Assembly: GCF_012273895.1 (NCBI RefSeq) | Contig: NC_052120.1 | Span: forward strand, 4,092,001-4,156,000 | DNA: 64,000 bases | Direction: 5' to 3' | From: Zerene cesonia | Taxonomy: Eukaryota > Arthropoda > Insecta > Lepidoptera > Pieridae | Shown: positions 1-11,432 of the stretch, piece by piece | Position numbering within the stretch: position 1 is the stretch's first letter | How the letters are laid out: every line of letters begins with the position of its first letter | Notes under the pieces: model-generated | The model's input: only the letters and a program-made list of their open reading frames with translations | What the model was told of the DNA's origin: nothing | Database searches by the model: none | Program-made: the position numbers and the translations under genes

Positions 1-497
1 GTTTTACATCGCAAATAAGAAAGTTTTGATACACGAGTTGGTTAAATATAAAATGAGAATAATTTAAATATTGAGTTAAGTATGATTATTATGTGATCTT
101 ATTGAAGATATTTATTAGTGTGAAAAGTACGTCCCCAAATTCTAAAATGGGACCAAATGAGAACTATGCCTAGAAATATGCTATAAATATGCCCTATATC
201 TAAATCACATAGAGAATCGTGATAATCGTCGAAAAACACACGGAGTTGTCGACGTACAAACGTTATATAAAAAAACGGTACGTAGTGAATCGTGGTTTTT
301 CAGAACGCCGGTTAAAAAGTAGATCTGATTTGAAAAAACCTAATTTAATATAAGCCGCCACGTGATAAAACGAAATACGTTAACCAGTTTTGATTATTTT
401 ATTGAGATACATTCGTTATTGTATAAATTTACGTAATTGCAATTTTGATAAAAACGTATTCTATGTTTTTATAATATAATTTATTTAAACATCCAAC

Positions 498-714
498 TCC
501 TACTATACTATATACTATATACTATAAAAATGCGAAAGTTTTTAAGGATGTGTGTGTGTGTTTGCTGCTCTTTCACGCAAAAACTACTGAACCGATTGCA
601 ATTAAATTTGGTTCGTAGATAGCTGGATAACTGGAATAACATATAGTTAACTTATTATCCCGATATTCCTACGGGATACGGACTTACGCGGGTGAAACCG
701 TGGAGCGCAACTAG
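498..714 (+). mobile_element. Lep1-type Helitron, non-autonomous
   Basis: Starts TC (TCCTACTATACTATA), carries the family core GCGAAAGTTTTTAAGGATGTG and TTTCACGCAAAAACTACTG, and ends in the hairpin GCGGGTGAAACCG with terminal CTAG followed by T. Helitrons insert between A and T without target duplication. The 5' end is expanded into TATACTA repeats. Confidence 0.85.
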
Positions 715-831
715 TTTAATACATTTTATCCCATAAACCCTATTCTTAAATGTCATAATATCATTATGCATCATTTTAATAGTTTTTTTTTAATTGATGA
801 GGGAGGTAAGGCGACCTTTATTTCTTCCATT

Positions 832-1110
832 CTTTTTTTACACCATAGCAGGCAACTGATCTGGTGGTTCGCCTGATGGTAGGCGATCCCCACCATCCAT
901 GAACATTAGCAGAAGCAGTTTGTTTGCAAATGCGTTGCCCGCTTTTAAGGGGTAAAGGGAACGGGACGGAAATAAAGGAATGGACTGGAAAGAGTGAGTC
1001 AACGGATACGGACATCCGGCTCTCCCAGTCTCCCACTCGCCGAACGAAATACAGTAGCATGCTACTAATTCACCTAATTCTTGCCAAAGCGTGCTCGATT
1101 CCCACATTTA
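832..1110 (-). mobile_element. Poly-A SINE-like element, diverged
   Basis: In plus orientation: T-run, GGTTCGCCTGATGGTAGGCG, CCACCATCCATGAACATT, CTCGCCGAACGAAATACAG, GTGCTCGATTCCCACAT. Strand is given by the poly-A end. Two long frames here are non-genic shadows of the repeat. Confidence 0.7.
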
Positions 1111-2009
1111 TCGGGGGAAATGAATAAGTCGTAGTCTCCCTGACTTAGTATACTATTATTTGTTCACCACTAACATATGGCTGCAGTTTTAACGACAAGA
1201 ACTTTAACTACGCCTTCAAGTTTTTATCTTGAATTTTCGTAACACTTTCTAAGAAACGATTAAAGTTAATACTATCTACACTATATATCTTTAGTTTTTG
1301 CTAAAATTTTTTAGACATGCGAATCGTTGAAAATACTATTATATGCATAATTGATCGATTCATTTGAACATTCAAGGTTGCTATTTAAATTAATGGTTCC
1401 GTCAATAGAACATAGTACATATCAAATCAAACAGGAATATTTATACGCATGTGCTCATATAAAAATTGATACATCACTGTTGAAGTAATTTTTACAATAA
1501 TGTGGTTCCATGATAAATAAAAATATTGTATTAGCATCATATACTGTATGTGAGTGGTACTTAATTCTATATTTTTATAGTAGAAACATATTTTGTTTAA
1601 TTTTTCCTTCAGTGAAATATTTTTCATTACTGGATGATGGATATAATTATCTTGATAAGATTAATTAAACTTAAGTATGCAGCTTGTAACAGAACACCTT
1701 AAAGGAAATTCATATAAATCCTTCCACGAACGAATGATACTTTTTAAATTGCCACTGAAATGATTGTAAATACTAATATTATATAATTATGTGCCTTTTT
1801 GTCTCTTCTTCAACTTCAACTGAACCAAGTAAAGTTCGAAAGAGTTCGAGACTCGGGTCTAATCACTTAAGATTTATATAGATATTTTTATTCCGTAAAT
1901 CAGGAAACGGTAACTACGAGTATGATTGGAAAACTCTAGGAACTGTGTTCTATCTCCAGCAGCGGGTCAAATGCTAGTGGCATTATAAATGGCGGTTTAC
2001 CATTGAAGG
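1111..2009. other. Intergenic, no gene seen
   Basis: AT-rich single-copy-looking sequence. Next to the gap, a minus-strand frame of 23 codons ends at 1936; it is too short to call. Confidence 0.5.
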
Positions 2010-3009
2010 NNNNNNNNNNNNNNNNNNNNNNNNNNNNNNNNNNNNNNNNNNNNNNNNNNNNNNNNNNNNNNNNNNNNNNNNNNNNNNNNNNNNNNNNNNN
2101 NNNNNNNNNNNNNNNNNNNNNNNNNNNNNNNNNNNNNNNNNNNNNNNNNNNNNNNNNNNNNNNNNNNNNNNNNNNNNNNNNNNNNNNNNNNNNNNNNNNN
2201 NNNNNNNNNNNNNNNNNNNNNNNNNNNNNNNNNNNNNNNNNNNNNNNNNNNNNNNNNNNNNNNNNNNNNNNNNNNNNNNNNNNNNNNNNNNNNNNNNNNN
2301 NNNNNNNNNNNNNNNNNNNNNNNNNNNNNNNNNNNNNNNNNNNNNNNNNNNNNNNNNNNNNNNNNNNNNNNNNNNNNNNNNNNNNNNNNNNNNNNNNNNN
2401 NNNNNNNNNNNNNNNNNNNNNNNNNNNNNNNNNNNNNNNNNNNNNNNNNNNNNNNNNNNNNNNNNNNNNNNNNNNNNNNNNNNNNNNNNNNNNNNNNNNN
2501 NNNNNNNNNNNNNNNNNNNNNNNNNNNNNNNNNNNNNNNNNNNNNNNNNNNNNNNNNNNNNNNNNNNNNNNNNNNNNNNNNNNNNNNNNNNNNNNNNNNN
2601 NNNNNNNNNNNNNNNNNNNNNNNNNNNNNNNNNNNNNNNNNNNNNNNNNNNNNNNNNNNNNNNNNNNNNNNNNNNNNNNNNNNNNNNNNNNNNNNNNNNN
2701 NNNNNNNNNNNNNNNNNNNNNNNNNNNNNNNNNNNNNNNNNNNNNNNNNNNNNNNNNNNNNNNNNNNNNNNNNNNNNNNNNNNNNNNNNNNNNNNNNNNN
2801 NNNNNNNNNNNNNNNNNNNNNNNNNNNNNNNNNNNNNNNNNNNNNNNNNNNNNNNNNNNNNNNNNNNNNNNNNNNNNNNNNNNNNNNNNNNNNNNNNNNN
2901 NNNNNNNNNNNNNNNNNNNNNNNNNNNNNNNNNNNNNNNNNNNNNNNNNNNNNNNNNNNNNNNNNNNNNNNNNNNNNNNNNNNNNNNNNNNNNNNNNNNN
3001 NNNNNNNNN
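2010..3009. other. Assembly gap, exactly 1000 N
   Basis: Placeholder length, true size unknown. Confidence 0.98.
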
Positions 3010-4480
3010 TAGCAATAATTTACATTTGTTAGTTATCGCATTAGTCGTGATTGAAAAAAACACGCTGCGTATTAAAACCTCTTTCGTTTTTGCTTAGTGT
3101 CGATTAAAAATAGCTCGCTTTTTAGCAACTAGAATACAGCTTTAAATTGTATGTTGCTTTATCGTCTCTTTGACATAGTTATAGAGATTGAAAATAAAAT
3201 AAATATTGTGTTCCACGTGTAGTACCTACGACTGACAAGATACTGTATTTTTATATGCTATATTTACCCCAGGCTAAGGGCGCCTCTAACGTGTATATCA
3301 AAATATATCAAAAATAGACAGATTTCAGATAAGTAATTATTAGACCTGAAACCCGACATATTTATGGTACTAGATTTTATTTGACGAAATCAAATCAAAT
3401 CAAATGCTTGGATTTGTAACTGTTTCCACAGATAACATAACTAGCTGTTACTATATTTTAGCCCACCCAAAAATTTCGATATAGAAATTCTAACTCACGC
3501 TTAACCACTGCACAAAACCGCTTTATTTATTTTTAGCTATGTGTTACATTATATATTACATTTATAGATAATAATTAAATACATACAATACTGGCATAAA
3601 CGGGTTAGCTGATTATGCTTATTCGTAATTGTAATACGAACTATTTAATGAAACTACTTGTATATTCAATAAAGAATACGCTCGAATAGGTTACCCGAAT
3701 TTTTGTCTCCGGTGATTTTATACGCACCAGAATGTATAATGCTCCCGTACTGCTGTACTCGGGAATCGTAACCCAAACAAAAATGCTCAAACGCTCCGAA
3801 TGTTGTTGTACATAAAAGTTATTTAAAATAGACAAGATGCCGAGATATAAAGTGATATTTCTAAACAACAAACACTTCCGGTATCATATATAATATGCAG
3901 GATAAAAGATGATTACCATTTCATTAAATGTTTAAATTCTTCACGGACATTGCGATTGTAAGAACATTATATTCACTCAAGTTGTCGTATGGGTAATGAG
4001 GTCTCATTTTATACTGAAACCATGACATAGTACTTTACAAATAATTACTTTTCTTATCTTTGCATGCTTTTATTACTGTCTAGTTGGTATAATTGTAACA
4101 AAAGAAATAATGGCGTATATCACTCACGAATATATGCCTACAAATTCTTTTTAATTGTACACTGCGGAACTACTGTCGGAACAGAGATTATTTTAATTCG
4201 ATCAAGCGAATGAAACTTTGTCTCTATTCAGTGGCGTAGCATCGGTTTTCGCTACATAGGGCCGACTGATTTTTTTTTAGTTTTCGCCACCTCTTTTTTT
4301 GTGGTGAATCGCGATATAAGCCTGAAGGGCCTATATCTTAGTATGGAGGCGTGGGTGAACTGAAGCTTCACCTTGGTAGCGACAGGCTCTAGGGCGTCCC
4401 CCTTGACGGGACACTCAATCTCTGTTACTCTTATATACCTAAAGGGTAATACGGGACCCTATACCTAAAACTTCGCTTTC

Positions 4481-4568
4481 CATCTGTCTGTCCGGACATC
4501 GGTCACCAGACTGTATCTCATGAATTATGATAGTAAGATAGTTGAAATGTTCAGAGAAGATGTGTCTA
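4481..4568 (+). repeat. Short dispersed repeat (CTGTCTGTCC type)
   Basis: CATCTGTCTGTCCGG, GTCACCAGACTGTATCTC, TAGTTGAAATGTTCAG; relatives at 57502-57590 and, inverted, 58516-58592. Confidence 0.5.
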
Positions 4569-5764
4569 TTGGCGCTGTAACAAAAGTATTAAAAAATTGA
4601 GCTAGCAACGGTTGGCACGGTAATATACTTATTGGTTGACCAATTTTTTGTGATTCCGCTATTTAATCTAAATTCACACTAAGAAAACCGAACTTTCGTA
4701 ATTGAAATTGGCACTATAATTAACATCAATTATCGATAGAATTCTTAATCATTCATTATTTCACCAATTTGCTGGTAAAACATGATGAGGTATCGAATTA
4801 CGCAAATTTTATATTTCGTCGAGTAATAACTATTTCACAATTAAACATAATAGGTATTATACGATAAAACACACATTAAAGCGGCTATGAAATATGATGA
4901 TTATGGATCAAAGTACAATATTTTGCCTTCATGTAATGATTGGTAAGTCAATTATTAAACACTTATAAAAACGCCCGCAGAGCAAAATAGCATGTTATTT
5001 GTATTACATGCATACTCTTATAACATGCGCCTAGGCATAAGGCGAACATTACGCATTACCGTGCAATGGAAAAAATGCTCCAATACAAATGTTTTTATTC
5101 GTTTAACAGTGTCCTTTGATTTATGTAGATTAAGTATACTACTACTTTTCCGATTATTCTGCCTATTGAATGTAATCCAATGATTTTCAAAAAAAAAAAA
5201 ATAAATATTCGAATTGGAAGATAAACTGTGGGTAGTCCTATATTATATTTTGTATTGATATTAACGGGTCACATTTGTTACATAATCAGAAATGAGAAAT
5301 ATAGGTTTCTTCAGTTGCATAATTAGTATAAAAAAAATATAAGAATATGGTAGAATAAATTTCTTCGAATAATAATTAAAGTGCGCAATTCTCAACGCCT
5401 TATTACCTTAAATGATGAAGTTATTCTCAGAAAAAAATGAAGTACCTGTTGCTTGTTTAATTCACAAATAAAGGAGGTATAGTAAGTATAATTTGTCTAC
5501 CACTATACCTACCGACTATATGATATAATATATTTTACATCTACTTTAGGTACCTTCAACACGCGACTTTGCTTCCGTGATAAAAATAAATGGTTAAATG
5601 TAAGAAAAATAAAAATTGTCTTCCTAACCATGAAACCATTCAAATGAAAGATTTCTGGTTCGATTATTAGTTCAATAATTTATTGAAGCCAATATAGACG
5701 GTACACATTCTTTAATATCTCATGTTAGTTTTGGCTTCAGTGTGGGTAAATCATTAATATCAAA

Positions 5765-6106
5765 ATGGAGATGAACAACTTATTCCGCAAGAAGCAAGAA
5801 AATACCTCACTTAGAAATATAATCGATTCTCCAAATAGGATCAGAAAATCCTACGATTTACAAAATCGCATTCGCATTTTCAGGCGTTACGAATTCATAC
5901 AGATTAGCGATGGTTCAATGAACACAAACTCATTGTTAAAGGACATTAGGCATTTTGTCTTGTGTTTGACCCCGGGCTTACACAATCAAATTCGATCGTT
6001 ACGTCCAGCCACAGATAACATAATACTAGGACCAGCTGGACCACATGCGATCATGTGCGCCACAATGGTAATTGTCGCATTTTTGTTGATCATCCGACAG
6101 TCTTAA
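5765..6106 (+). CDS. Unidentified 113-codon ORF with C-terminal hydrophobic segment
   Basis: Not recognised. The frame opens with ATGGAGATG in a good Kozak context (CAAAATGG), and a TTCAG acceptor-like site lies about 25 nt upstream. The product is basic and polar (several K/R/N/S-rich stretches), then ends in a hydrophobic run (IMCATMVIVAFLLII, about residues 95-110) and a three-residue tail, as in a tail-anchored protein. No cysteine pattern or known motif is visible. It could be one exon of a larger gene, a lineage-specific small protein, or a chance ORF in AT-rich DNA. No clear repeat homology to other parts of the window was seen. Confidence 0.3.
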   Translation: MEMNNLFRKKQENTSLRNIIDSPNRIRKSYDLQNRIRIFRRYEFIQISDGSMNTNSLLKDIRHFVLCLTPGLHNQIRSLRPATDNIILGPAGPHAIMCATMVIVAFLLIIRQS

Positions 6107-6382
6107 AAAACGATTTTGTGACCGTTGAAGAACAATAGAAATGTAATGTACGACGCGTCTCCATGGCAATAATATCAATATTCCATATTGATGTATAGTC
6201 ATGCGTTAACTATATTTATTAGTTAATTTGAAAGATTAAAACTTGCTTCTTAGATTAAAGCGGGAATAATATTTTTATCTGTAAAAAAAGTTCGATAAAT
6301 ATTCTAAATTGTTAAAAAATATCCAATTATATTTTATGTTTGGTTCTCTATTTTGATCATAGTGACTTACACATAAAAGATA

Positions 6383-6562
6383 GACCCGCGTAAGTCCGTA
6401 TCCCGTCAGAATATCGGGATAAAAAGTTGCCTGTATGTTATTCCAGTTTTGCAGCTCTCTACGTACCAAATTTCATTGTAATCGGTTCGGTAGTTTTTGC
6501 GTGAAAGAGCAACAAACACACACACATCCTTACAAACTTTCGCATTTATAATATTAGTAGGA
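6383..6562 (-). mobile_element. Lep1-type Helitron, 3' end truncated
   Basis: Reverse-orientation copy: 5' TCCTACTAATATTATAAATG end intact at 6562, body to ACTTACGCGGGT, but the 3' hairpin and CTAG are missing. The 5' end abuts an (ATTAGT)n microsatellite. Confidence 0.8.
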
Positions 6563-6616
6563 CTAGTAGGATTAGTATTAGTATTAGTATTAGTAATTAG
6601 TAATTAGTATTAGTAG
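6563..6616. repeat. (ATTAGT)n microsatellite
   Basis: Imperfect tandem ATTAGT/AATTAGT units directly beyond the 5' end of a Lep1 Helitron, whose own end reads ATATTAGTAGGA. Confidence 0.8.
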
Positions 6617-8478
6617 GATACCAATTTAATGATTAACAACATAAAGTTAAAGTAAGCTTATATGAATTAAATGATTTAAAAATTGTTTGTCGTAATATGT
6701 GCTACTTTTTAAGAAATTGAGGCTGACCGCCTTTTGAAACAGATCCATTACTGAATTTGCTATAAGCGCCATTAGCATAATAAAAGCTTTCTGTAAACAG
6801 ACGGATATAGATTATACGGTGTTATTTCATTAAAATTAATGCGATTTATTTTTATGAAATAACACTGACATATCTATATCCAAAATATAAAACACGTGGC
6901 CTCCAATTAAAGTTCATATTGAATCATACTATTGACCAATAAATTAACTCAATCAAAAATCCTTACAATTTGGAAAGCATTTTATTAGAGGACTAAATTT
7001 ATATACGAGTACTACACGCAGAGTAAAGTGATGTTATTATTGTTTATTTATTATATACAACCGTAAATTTTCCAGCTCATATATTAATATTATTTGTTTA
7101 TGTCTTCAATGTTGACATTGATTTGTAAGAATCTTGTAAGCAGCATTGAAGACATTTAAACAAATAACATTAAAACATGAGTTAGAAAATTCGGACATGA
7201 GATCCAATATTAGCAGCAGAAATACACTAAAGAAAAGTTTGAATAGAGCGAATATATACGTTACGAACGGGCGGCAAAATGAGTCTTTTAGTCAGAACAA
7301 AACACCACTTAACTCATTAATAGCAATATCAATTTACATGATAACAATTAACCTATTTAATACCTGCTGTAATCATTATTTTTATTCGTGTAATTTTCTC
7401 AGTCATACTACTACCACTATTAACACTAACTAAACTATATTAAATTTATAATAGACAATAATCCTTTTTCATTTAAGAAAAACTCAACAATCAATATCCT
7501 ACCTCTGACAAAAAAAGTACAAAAAAATATTTTGAGCAAAAGTCGCTTCTTCGTAAAGTATCTTAACGAAGATTTTCATACTCACTAATTTAAACATTCT
7601 CTCATTCTCTCTTACAATGTTTTCCCCGCCAGAAATTGTATAGTGGGTAATGCACACATTATACATTACATAATAATACATATTAGTAGTTTGGATTCTA
7701 GTTACGTAAAATGTTGATTTAAATAGTACAATAAACTATTGTCTACAACACAGGGAATCCCAGTTTGGAGATTAGTGGATTGTGTGATTTTAAGTGTTTT
7801 AGTAATAAAAAGGCTTTTGTGTTTTGTATTTTTCTTTGTATTTAAATAGGATTTCATCGGGTGAGAGTCTATAAAACTGAGGAATTTACTGGAATTTGGA
7901 ATAGATAAAAAATGGCTTACCCCGAATCTTCTATATCTTTCAATCTAGACATTCCCAATAAAATCAACTCAGACGTTCCTAAATACGGGAGTTGAATAAA
8001 CACTGCTATTTTTAAATCACTGATAGATACTTAAAACGTTATATGTATATGTACATAGTTATATGTACATTTATAAAAGCCTATAAAAATACGGCATTTA
8101 CTGTAGAGTATAGATACTTATAGATTACTCAAGGAAGTCCTTATATCTCTAATAAACGCAACTTCATGTTACATAACTCATTCATTGAATACTTCACACA
8201 TTTAATATGCATAAAATCATCGGTTTACTATATTACGCGATATCTGCGCGAGGTCACTATGTCGTTTATTTTATTATTGCAGTATTTAAGTGACTATAAT
8301 CTATTAACTCTATTTATTTCAAAAAGTAAATAATTTTTTTATAAAGATCTCTCTTTAGACCTTTTTATGAAAAGTTAGTGTTAGAACCTTTTTGCAGCTA
8401 CAACGCACTCACGCGTATTGGCATATAGGTAATTCTATTTTTAGTTTTATATTTTTTCATTTTATTTTAGTGCAATAA

Positions 8479-8500
8479 ATCTTTGTTGTTGTTGTTGTTG
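8479..8500. repeat. (TTG)n microsatellite
   Basis: About seven TTG/GTT units. Confidence 0.85.
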
Positions 8501-9248
8501 AACAATTGATCAATACGAATATAATCAATACTAAAGAATTAAAAAATGTGAAAGTTTTAATGTTTGTTACTCAATACCCGCTAAAGTCCTGAGCGGAGTT
8601 AAATGGTCCTTGGCACACTGCCAGCTTTATTTTTTTTAGCTTTATTTGTAGCTTAAGTACATCCGTAAATATCTAACCTATCTAAGATCCGCGGAAGGAA
8701 CCGTAGGACCTAGATAGTAGTGTGGTATACTAAATTATATTATACTTTTAGCCGTTCTATTATTTTTATAAATACCTAGTCAGTAAATCGGTATGCCTTT
8801 AATTCGATACACACTATTTTTATAATAGGTTTAGTCATTGTTTAGTCACTTACATTTACAACTTATGTAATAGCTTTATTGAGCGGCTGAAGTCTTTTAT
8901 GTAATGAAGTCTGAGCGACAAAAATTTATATCTTCAGGTTTCAACAATTTTCTTTTATAACCTTGACCCTCCTTGGGAATAGTATAATGACAACGACAAA
9001 TAAATAAGTCGTAAAAACTACACTGCTCTTTTCTATATTATAATAATGTAAATCTGAAGTGTTTATTTATTTGTTTGTTTGATACCTGTTTTGAACATTT
9101 GGCTAGGAATTTTCAGTATTTAACATCCATCCGGCGGGGAGGTAGTTGAACCACCTCCCTCCACCATCTAAAACCACCCCCTTGGCTACGGATCATGGCT
9201 ATGTATGATTAAATTTATAAAGCAACATAAGCAAATCCTATCCTACTA

Positions 9249-9442
9249 GTCCTACTATAATATTATAAATGCGAAAGTTTGTAAGGATGTGTGTGCGTTT
9301 GTTGCTCTTTCACGCAAAAACTACTGAACCGATTGCAATGAAATTTAATACAGCTGGACAACTGGATTAATACAGGCAACTTTTATCCCGAAGTTCTTAT
9401 GGGATACGGACCTACGCGGGTGAAACCGCGGGGCGCAGCTAG
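9249..9442 (+). mobile_element. Lep1-type Helitron
   Basis: Full copy: TCCTACTATAATATTATAAATG at the 5' end, GTTTGTTGCTCTTTCACGC core, and GCGGGTGAAACCGCGGGGC hairpin ending in CTAG. The first 8 bases of the element are duplicated just upstream (TCCTACTAG at 9241). Confidence 0.87.
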
Positions 9443-9765
9443 TAAATTATAATAACACAAATTTACAAGCCAACCTTTTATCTCTATCGTCTTTTTTCTA
9501 TGAAAAATTGAGACGTATATTCTATCAATACCACAATATACAACAACAGTTGTTGTATACTTCTATAATTATAGACTTAATAATATACATATATAATCAT
9601 ATTTATAAAACGATAACTTCACTAAGTGCACAAACTTCCGAGAATCCTCGATCATATTTATTATTATTTCAAAGTCAAACTTATAACAAACAGTTTTACA
9701 CTCCATTGGGCTAATTAAAAAGCACTTTCAATCAGGGCACATCCGTGAAGTTTATTATATGTTTA

Positions 9766-9905
9766 TGGTTTAAACCTGATGGTAAGCGATTGCTATCTAT
9801 ACTGGGATAAGGATAAGGAAAGGATCAATCGAGAGAATAAGGAAAAGGACTGGAAAGGAAGCGGGACTTCGGTTTACCCAAACTCAAACATTCAACAAGA
9901 CTTCT
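9766..9905 (-). mobile_element. Poly-A SINE-like fragment (tail-side part)
   Basis: CCTGATGGTAAGCGATTG and AAAGGACTGGAAAGGAAG are diverged relatives of the 24734-25067 copy. The other half lies at 10236-10345, so about 330 bp seem to be inserted between them. Confidence 0.5.
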
Positions 9906-10235
9906 TATGGAAACACTTTTGAATCATCATATTACACAGTTATAACATTTACCACCGGTTCGGAAGACAGTTTCTACAGAGAAGAGCTGGCAAGAAACTT
10001 TTAAAATAATATTCATTTTACATTTTAATATTACATAATATGTAACATGTACATAACAATGATGCCAATGAACTGACCTGTGGTTCTTAAGCGACAACAT
10101 TGGAACCGTGGAATGTCATCTTCCACCTATTCATTAATGCTATAGTAGGCTCTCTGAACTAATAAATTTTTAATATAGTTTTTGAATTAAGCACTACTAA
10201 ACGATTTAATACTATGAGGATTTCTATTGTTACCC

Positions 10236-10345
10236 CACAAACCAATCGAAACAGTAGCATGCTACTATTTCACGCCGATCCTCTGTGGAGGTCACTAACT
10301 TCCCCGGTGTGAGCTGACTCAATTCGCGCCGAAGCGACATTCCAA
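10236..10345 (-). mobile_element. Poly-A SINE-like fragment (head-side part)
   Basis: ATCGAAACAGTAGCATGC, ATTTCACGCCGATCCTCTG and CTTCCCCGGTGTGAGCTG match the head of the family. Confidence 0.55.
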
Positions 10346-10432
10346 GTTAGTGTAATATATCGACCTATACGAAGAACAAAGTTATATATGATCATAATAC
10401 CAAATCGTTTTTATTGTAGTAATTGAGCTAAG

Positions 10433-11432
10433 NNNNNNNNNNNNNNNNNNNNNNNNNNNNNNNNNNNNNNNNNNNNNNNNNNNNNNNNNNNNNNNNNNNN
10501 NNNNNNNNNNNNNNNNNNNNNNNNNNNNNNNNNNNNNNNNNNNNNNNNNNNNNNNNNNNNNNNNNNNNNNNNNNNNNNNNNNNNNNNNNNNNNNNNNNNN
10601 NNNNNNNNNNNNNNNNNNNNNNNNNNNNNNNNNNNNNNNNNNNNNNNNNNNNNNNNNNNNNNNNNNNNNNNNNNNNNNNNNNNNNNNNNNNNNNNNNNNN
10701 NNNNNNNNNNNNNNNNNNNNNNNNNNNNNNNNNNNNNNNNNNNNNNNNNNNNNNNNNNNNNNNNNNNNNNNNNNNNNNNNNNNNNNNNNNNNNNNNNNNN
10801 NNNNNNNNNNNNNNNNNNNNNNNNNNNNNNNNNNNNNNNNNNNNNNNNNNNNNNNNNNNNNNNNNNNNNNNNNNNNNNNNNNNNNNNNNNNNNNNNNNNN
10901 NNNNNNNNNNNNNNNNNNNNNNNNNNNNNNNNNNNNNNNNNNNNNNNNNNNNNNNNNNNNNNNNNNNNNNNNNNNNNNNNNNNNNNNNNNNNNNNNNNNN
11001 NNNNNNNNNNNNNNNNNNNNNNNNNNNNNNNNNNNNNNNNNNNNNNNNNNNNNNNNNNNNNNNNNNNNNNNNNNNNNNNNNNNNNNNNNNNNNNNNNNNN
11101 NNNNNNNNNNNNNNNNNNNNNNNNNNNNNNNNNNNNNNNNNNNNNNNNNNNNNNNNNNNNNNNNNNNNNNNNNNNNNNNNNNNNNNNNNNNNNNNNNNNN
11201 NNNNNNNNNNNNNNNNNNNNNNNNNNNNNNNNNNNNNNNNNNNNNNNNNNNNNNNNNNNNNNNNNNNNNNNNNNNNNNNNNNNNNNNNNNNNNNNNNNNN
11301 NNNNNNNNNNNNNNNNNNNNNNNNNNNNNNNNNNNNNNNNNNNNNNNNNNNNNNNNNNNNNNNNNNNNNNNNNNNNNNNNNNNNNNNNNNNNNNNNNNNN
11401 NNNNNNNNNNNNNNNNNNNNNNNNNNNNNNNN
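10433..11432. other. Assembly gap, exactly 1000 N
   Basis: Placeholder length, true size unknown. Confidence 0.98.

Larger units (their letters stand above)
3010..9240. other. Gene-poor interval
   Basis: Apart from the 5765 ORF and the repeats listed, I see AT-rich sequence. A G/T-rich stretch at 4225-4330 (starting CAGTGGCGTAGC) looks like the edge of a dispersed repeat. The frame at 7146-7433 has only a TTG start and no recognisable product. Confidence 0.5.

Noticed and set aside
1936..3097. Long frames across the N-runs (also 10411-11448 and 43788-45021)
   Set aside because: They consist almost wholly of N. Only a few real codons lie at the edges. The 23-codon minus-strand end at 1936-2009 is too short to support a gene.
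7146..7433. 95-codon frame
   Set aside because: Starts only at TTG, is low in complexity and rich in Asn/Thr/Ser, and has no recognisable domain.
9130..9180. GGGGAGGTAGTTGAACCACCTCCC hairpin recalling a let-7-like GAGGTAGT
   Set aside because: The stem is only about 8 bases and the sequence looks like part of a dispersed repeat; there is no microRNA precursor fold.
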